NCBI GenBank assembly: GCA_023389255.1
Contig: JAEWER010000037.1
Location: forward strand, 62,001-126,000
Direction: 5' to 3'
DNA length: 64,000 nucleotides
Origin: Bacillota bacterium
Lineage (GTDB): Bacteria; Bacillota; Clostridia; Saccharofermentanales; DTU023
Made by a program: the position numbers and the translations under genes. The notes beneath the pieces were generated by a model, which saw nothing but the letters and a program-made list of their open reading frames with translations, searched no databases and was not told the DNA's origin. Shown here piece after piece: positions 60,917 through 64,000 of the stretch (the stretch's first letter is position 1; each line of letters starts with the position of its first letter).

Positions 60917-61740
60917 AAATAGGCTCCAAATAAAATGATGGCAAGACCAACCCCTAGAGCCAAGGCTAGCGCAATTAGAATAGCTTCCAAACCACGAGCA
61001 GCAGCTGAAATATAGTCGCCCGCAATAACGTCACGGATAGCATTTGTAAAGCTGGTTCCAGGTAAAAGAGGCATCAGCGCTCCTGCAACTAAGGCATCTA
61101 GAGCTGCCCCCGTGATGAAATAGCGCTGCGTTATAACCGCTACACTGGCTGTCATAAAAGCAGATAAAAAGTTAGCTACAAAACCTTCTATGCGGATGTA
61201 GCGCACTAGAATATTTACCAAAATGATACCGACGGCTATCGGCAAGGAGCCTATAGCGTCGATCAAACGACCACTGAGCAAGGCAACAAAGGAGCTGATC
61301 ATTACCAAAATGGCAAGATTTTTTTGCCACGGCGCATAGGCTGGCTTAGACAACTGATTCATCTTGGCAGCTGCTTGCTTAAAAGTGAGTTTATGCTCTG
61401 CTAGATCACGGGACAATTGGTTGACTTCTGCAATACGCAATAGGTTTAAGCTACGTTCGCTCACCCTACAGACACGGGTAAAAGGTTGCCCATTATCGGG
61501 AGAAATCAAGGTAGCAATTAGACTGGTGCCCATCGCATTGGCATCGTATTCATCGGATCCAGATAAACTCAAGATACGCATTGTCGTATTTTCAACGCGA
61601 AAAGTTTCGGCACCAGAACTGAGTAAAATAACTCCTGCTTGCATAGCCACAGACATCACAGCTTGCGGTGTGATCTCGTCATCAGTTGGCAATTCTTGCA
61701 CATTTAATTGTTCAACTGTCGCCTGTTTTCTCAGTAGCAT
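60913..61740 (-). CDS. ThrE-type exporter, large subunit (YjjP-like, DUF1212)
   Basis: A 275-residue protein. A soluble N-terminal half (AMQAGVILLSSGAETFRVEN, about residues 30-125) precedes four to five membrane segments (AILVMISSFVALLSGRLID, GALMPLLPGTSFTNAIRD). The SSGAETFRVE and LPGTSFTNAIRD motifs are typical of the ThrE domain (DUF1212). It probably exports threonine, serine or a related small acid together with the YjjB-like partner. It starts 5 bases after the threonine-synthase-like gene, so the three belong to one operon. Confidence 0.9.
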   Translation of the reverse strand: MLLRKQATVEQLNVQELPTDDEITPQAVMSVAMQAGVILLSSGAETFRVENTTMRILSLSGSDEYDANAMGTSLIATLISPDNGQPFTRVCRVSERSLNLLRIAEVNQLSRDLAEHKLTFKQAAAKMNQLSKPAYAPWQKNLAILVMISSFVALLSGRLIDAIGSLPIAVGIILVNILVRYIRIEGFVANFLSAFMTASVAVITQRYFITGAALDALVAGALMPLLPGTSFTNAIRDVIAGDYISAAARGLEAILIALALALGVGLAIILFGAYL

Positions 61741-61745
61741 CTTTA

Positions 61746-63527
61746 CTAATTACCTTTGCTTGTGAGTAGTTCCTTGATGGTAGCAACTAACTCATCAACA
61801 TATATTTCGGATACGCTCGGCGCTACACTACCCGAATAAGCCGCTCTCGGAATTGGTACAGAGGTTTCTAGCGCTAAGCGATTAAGAATTTCGTTGTAAG
61901 TCTTATATTTGAGTTCTTTGGCGGAAAAAAGTGTACGCGCAAGCATCTTTGCTGATAACAACGCATTTTCCGTAACCACGTAGAGTATGGGTGATTTTTG
62001 ATGATTGAAATAACGATTAGTGACAGCCAATAAAACGCCTGTTACTGGATCAAACAAGTAATCACTCATATCGTAGTATTCACGCAAGACATCGGATACT
62101 TCTTTGGTATCAATGAAATTGCTGAAGATGTAGGGATAAATTCCTTTGCGTTTTTTGCTTCCTACCTGCAGGCGTACCTGCCCTTTTAGTTTCATCTTTT
62201 CAATGACTTGAGCGATCACTTCGCTGTTGCCATCGCTGATCATGTAGATTAAACGCCACAAATTAGGTGAATATACATGATCCAGACTGGGAGTATTAGT
62301 ACGAACAAAGCGTCGATTGATATTGTAGACTCCAGTAGTTAAAAATTCTGAGGCTAGCCTATTGCGATCTGTGGCAACGATCGTATTCTCAATTGCAAGT
62401 CCCATTTTAGTCGCTAACATGCTAGCTACTGTCCAGTCAAAATCTGGAGCTGGCACAGCGAGTCGCATCTCTTTTACGGATGGGAAGTGCGGATTTTTCC
62501 GCAAATCGATGTACGCAGAGATCAGAATAATCACTTCCGCTAAAACAGCGCTAAAAGTGTGCTGATCAACACAAGATAAATTAATTTGTTGTTCTGCTAA
62601 TTCTTGGCGTAAACCTAAGTTAGACAGCAATGTGTACACTGCTTGTTCTGTTTGCTGAGGCTTGCCTTTGAGCAAAAACAAGGGCAAATCACGGTGGGCG
62701 ACTTGAGATAGACAAGAAGCTAAATCGGTGTCGCTCAAATCATCTGCAGTCGTGTAAAGGCGCTCACCAGTGTTATCTCTAACTCCCTCTAACAATTCTT
62801 CGCTACGCTTTTGATTTTCACTGTTATATTTACCGCCGAATTTTGCTTGCTCACGTGAAATTTCTTCCATAAAGTCTGCATCTAACAGACCTGTTGCAAC
62901 TCCTCTTTTTTCTTTGGTAGGCTGCATTAAGGTCAGAGGATCTGCGACTGTGTATTCTGCACACGAAAGTGGGCGTTGCCACAACGATTTGAGCTCCTTG
63001 AAAGCAAACTGATCGCCAGAATTTTGATCAGCTAAAAAGATAGGATGCCAGAGCTCGTCCACATTCGCTTGTACTGCCATGGCTTTCATATTGGCAATGT
63101 TGGGGCCACACAGTACATAACCGCCCTGCTCACCTGCTAAATGTCGCAAGCAACTCATCTGAAAACCAACTATGAAATCGTGGTAAGTACCAGTAGGTCC
63201 ACGATCTAAGAAAGTGAAAAACTCACGGTTTTGATAGTCGTTAAGCCCGTGTGTAACCGTATTTTGACGCTCATAGAAATAATGATTATCAAAGGCATCG
63301 GCACATATTTTAGCAATGATGTGCTCACTCAACTCAGGTGCAAACAGCTTTACTACCTGAGTTGCTCTTTCCGTAAAGCTTAAATTTTGCCAGCGCTCCA
63401 CAAAATCATCTGGCAATCTAGGAATATGTGTCGGCCAAAAACTGCCTCCGGTGGGTGGTACACCTAACATTACCGTTTCGGCAAAGGTATACTGCACCGT
63501 CGGATCTTGAATATTGATGTAGTGCAT
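61746..63527 (-). CDS. Threonine synthase-like protein lacking the PLP lysine
   Basis: A 593-residue protein that aligns with threonine synthase (ThrC). Matches: VPPTGGSFWPTHIPRL near 25-38, the FTFLDRGPTGTYHDF segment where ThrC has LELFHGPTLAFKDF, INLSCVDQHTFSAVLAE (ThrC SSxNSINWARxLAQ), and TNTPSLDHVYSPNLWRLIY (ThrC TPSMDIxxSSNxER). At 116 the Schiff-base lysine is histidine, and the TSGDTG phosphate loop is replaced by LCGPNIANM near 140. Residues 200-262 look like an insertion. It therefore is unlikely to use PLP. The ATG at 63527 follows AAGGAG. The ThrE pair follows immediately. Confidence 0.8.
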   Translation of the reverse strand: MHYINIQDPTVQYTFAETVMLGVPPTGGSFWPTHIPRLPDDFVERWQNLSFTERATQVVKLFAPELSEHIIAKICADAFDNHYFYERQNTVTHGLNDYQNREFFTFLDRGPTGTYHDFIVGFQMSCLRHLAGEQGGYVLCGPNIANMKAMAVQANVDELWHPIFLADQNSGDQFAFKELKSLWQRPLSCAEYTVADPLTLMQPTKEKRGVATGLLDADFMEEISREQAKFGGKYNSENQKRSEELLEGVRDNTGERLYTTADDLSDTDLASCLSQVAHRDLPLFLLKGKPQQTEQAVYTLLSNLGLRQELAEQQINLSCVDQHTFSAVLAEVIILISAYIDLRKNPHFPSVKEMRLAVPAPDFDWTVASMLATKMGLAIENTIVATDRNRLASEFLTTGVYNINRRFVRTNTPSLDHVYSPNLWRLIYMISDGNSEVIAQVIEKMKLKGQVRLQVGSKKRKGIYPYIFSNFIDTKEVSDVLREYYDMSDYLFDPVTGVLLAVTNRYFNHQKSPILYVVTENALLSAKMLARTLFSAKELKYKTYNEILNRLALETSVPIPRAAYSGSVAPSVSEIYVDELVATIKELLTSKGN

Positions 63528-63574
63528 GCACACTCCTTAATTCTTATTACTAAATAACAAATTGCTCTCTATCT

Positions 63575-64000
63575 CTAATGCTTTGTTGTTGCTGCTGATA
63601 CTTGTGTCGATGGTGAACTTGTTGCTACTGCTTCGCTGACCTTAGTGGTATGTGTAGCGTCTTCTTTTCCTGTTATGGCATTCCCACTAAATTTTTGTCC
63701 GTAGGCTTGATAGATATTCTGTACTGCAGGATCAGCACTATTTTGCAGTTGCTCTTCCAGCCAGGATACGCGCTGCAGATATTCTTGATAATCTCGATCC
63801 CGTTGCATAATACTGGGTCTAACAATGGCGTAGAACAGCAAGAAGAGTACAGCCACCACCAAGACACCAATCACGGTAAATTTTCGGTTCAATTCTTTTT
63901 CGCGTACTCTTTCTTCACCTGCTAAGCGTAATTGATCCCCTAGACGTCTGCTTCTTCTCTCTGCTTCTTCTCGCTCTTGCTTAGTCGCTAAACGCAAGCT
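63575..64000 (-). CDS. DivIC/FtsL-like single-span membrane protein (partial)
   Basis: The visible 141 codons lack a convincing start, so the gene continues beyond the window. The readable order is a charged N-terminus (EREEAERRSRRLGDQLRLA), one membrane helix (KFTVIGVLVVAVLFLLFYAIV), a coiled-coil segment (DYQEYLQRVSWLEEQLQNS) and a Thr/Ser/Ala-rich end. The bitopic layout with a coiled coil after the helix is that of DivIC/FtsL septum proteins, but family membership is not certain. It is 47 bases upstream of the threonine-synthase-like gene on the same strand. Confidence 0.6.
   Translation of the reverse strand, partial: SLRLATKQEREEAERRSRRLGDQLRLAGEERVREKELNRKFTVIGVLVVAVLFLLFYAIVRPSIMQRDRDYQEYLQRVSWLEEQLQNSADPAVQNIYQAYGQKFSGNAITGKEDATHTTKVSEAVATSSPSTQVSAATTKH

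Overview
The window is a dense, mostly housekeeping stretch of a low-to-mid-GC Gram-positive (Firmicutes) chromosome. Evidence: two CIRCE operators ahead of an hrcA-grpE-dnaK-dnaJ operon, purine-rich Shine-Dalgarno sites before most genes, a sortase-anchored surface protein, lipoproteins, VanW and NlpC/P60 wall proteins, and spore-former-style DacF and class A PBP genes. The mixture (DUF5685, YedE/DUF3343 selenium-type genes, COG2509 flavoprotein, split ThrE) points to the class Clostridia, perhaps a host-associated lineage with a reduced genome. That placement is inference; no 16S rRNA is present.

Layout. 1-6508 (minus): a sugar operon of FGGY kinase, RbsA/RbsC/RbsB-type ABC importer and a FucU/RbsD-type mutarotase cut by the window start, with its LacI-family regulator upstream and shared operator-like palindromes. 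6680-8809: a threonine-stalked, LAKTG-anchored SpaA-fold surface protein. 8919-9515: rpsD. 9587-13569: a sulfur/selenium cluster (LysR, NifS-like desulfurase, then divergent YedE-type transporter, TusA-like and DUF3343 proteins). 13589-15511: ClC antiporter and tRNA-Gln(CUG). 15605-25062: GT2 glycosyltransferase, PHP phosphoesterase, VanW-G5 protein, NlpC/P60 endopeptidase, PBP1A, amidohydrolase. 25123-30062: heat-shock operon. 30073-35876 (minus): DUF5685, Cys-rich J-like protein, membrane protein, M28-like lipoprotein and an RluA-HemW fusion. 35923-40982: gltX, glnS, M3 peptidase. 40983-41570: a gene-poor gap with a probable remnant of a type III DNA methyltransferase. 41571-47068 (minus): hisS-aspS-lepB-lepA. 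47154-50344: tsaB, rimI, ybjQ, rplM-rpsI, tsaE. 50427-57084: LemA/DUF2207 pair, PPC protein, dacF, secD-secF. 57224-60453: prfC and COG2509 flavoprotein. 60425-64000 (minus): split ThrE exporter behind a threonine-synthase-like protein lacking the PLP lysine, and a partial DivIC-like membrane protein.

Functional themes are translation (four aminoacyl-tRNA synthetases, tRNA-Gln, S4, S9, L13, RF3, LepA, TsaB/TsaE), protein folding and export (HrcA regulon, SecDF, LepB) and wall assembly (PBP1A, DacF, NlpC/P60, VanW). No CRISPR array, insertion sequence, phage gene or rRNA was seen. The least ordinary items are the threonine-synthase-like pseudoenzyme beside the ThrE pair, the RluA-HemW fusion, the M28-like lipoprotein without its glutamates, the DUF5685/Cys-rich J-like cluster with a helical-phase repeat, and the methyltransferase remnant.
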